Assembly (NCBI GenBank): GCA_026710545.1
Contig: JAPOQU010000083.1
Coordinates: 1 to 32,705 of the forward strand
Direction: 5' to 3'
DNA from: Gammaproteobacteria bacterium
Lineage (GTDB): Bacteria; Pseudomonadota; Gammaproteobacteria; Eutrophobiales; Eutrophobiaceae
Length of the DNA: 32,705 nucleotides
Shown: piece by piece, positions 32,514-32,705 of the stretch
Layout: each line of letters begins with the position of its first letter
Numbering within the stretch: the first letter of the stretch is position 1
The notes under the pieces: generated by a model
Databases searched by the model: none
The model's input: the letters and a program-made list of their open reading frames with translations, nothing else
Told to the model about the DNA's origin: nothing
Made by a program: the position numbers and the translations under genes

Positions 32514-32705
32514 TCACTGTAGTTCCAGCTTCAAAGAACGTCCGACCGCCTGTGCGGCTCGGGCGAGGAGATTCAGAGTGACGCGTTCGTTTTTTGGATC
32601 CAGCAGCCGGTCCAACTGAGAACGGCTTGTAGACAACCGTCTGGCCATTTCCACTTTACTGATACCTTGCTGTTTCATTGCTTCAGCAAGTTGCCAGGCC
32701 AGGAC
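32514..32705 (-). CDS. XRE/HTH antitoxin-like protein, C-terminal part (runs off the right edge)
   Basis: 64 codons including the stop, reading VLAWQLAEAMKQQGISKVEM, then ARRLSTSRSQLDRLLD, PKNERVTLNLLARAAQAVGR and SLKLELQ. This is the HTH and C-terminus of the antitoxin whose first 22 residues are on the left edge (142-207). The LAEAM...LSTSRSQLDRLLDP..VTL..L.RAA.A.GR.L.LEL pattern is a familiar XRE antitoxin family. The STAND gene lies 159 bases downstream on the same strand, so the protein could regulate it. Confidence 0.8.
   Translation of the reverse strand, partial: VLAWQLAEAMKQQGISKVEMARRLSTSRSQLDRLLDPKNERVTLNLLARAAQAVGRSLKLELQ
32565..32705. repeat. Terminal direct repeat, right copy (141 bp)
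   Basis: Identical to bases 1-141. See the left copy for interpretation. Confidence 0.97.

Noticed and set aside
1..32705. Complete circular plasmid or phage genome
   Set aside because: No replication, partition, structural or integration genes; cargo is chromosomal. The 141-bp end repeat equals a common assembly k-mer.

Overview
The window looks like chromosomal DNA of an uncultured gammaproteobacterium. The evidence is the gene content (trmB-cysQ, thiSG, divergent trmJ/suhB, sucCD, glutamine-dependent nadE, a TorF-like porin, prpD), a bacterial tRNA-Gly, and REP-type palindromes of the kind scattered by RAYT (REP-associated Y1) transposases in Gammaproteobacteria. There is no rRNA, CRISPR array, intact transposase, integrase or replication gene.

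Layout. (1) About 1-4,740 is a toxin-antitoxin (TA) patch: half of an orphan XRE antitoxin, a HI1419/HI1420-type pair, higA with only the tail of higB, hipBA, vapBC, and a remnant that looks like a Phd antitoxin tail fused in frame to a PIN toxin tail. (2) About 5,000-23,930 is core metabolism: a secreted PD40 propeller protein, an MFS transporter, a TorF-like porin, an internally deleted SDR, an amidase, cysQ, trmB, thiG, thiS, tRNA-Gly(CCC), ppdK, prpD, trmJ, suhB, a PP0621-like membrane protein, sucC, sucD and nadE. REP-type palindromes sit in several intergenic gaps. (3) About 24,100-32,705 is a defence-like block: an AT-rich DUF262/DUF1524 (GmrSD-like) nuclease gene, a decayed RAYT transposase, a 15-unit MORN_2 repeat protein with a short partner, a 1,351-residue Cap4-like nuclease/STAND NTPase/TPR-like gene resembling Avs antiviral proteins, and the other half of the XRE antitoxin.

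The first and last 141 bases are identical. Joining the ends restores one continuous 85-codon XRE antitoxin and brings region 3 next to region 1, giving one accessory island of about 13.5 kb (nuclease, MORN array, STAND protein, antitoxins) between nadE and the PD40 gene. A repeat of exactly 141 bases also equals a common assembler k-mer, and the cargo is essential chromosomal metabolism without replication genes. An assembly loop through a repeated antitoxin gene is therefore more likely than a real circular element.

How the genes work together. ThiS and ThiG build the thiamine thiazole. PrpD (2-methylcitrate cycle) directly precedes ppdK, which turns pyruvate into PEP, and SucCD is nearby, which fits propionate or pyruvate feeding gluconeogenesis. 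TrmB and TrmJ modify tRNA. The accessory island combines candidate abortive-infection and restriction genes with addiction modules, several of them broken.
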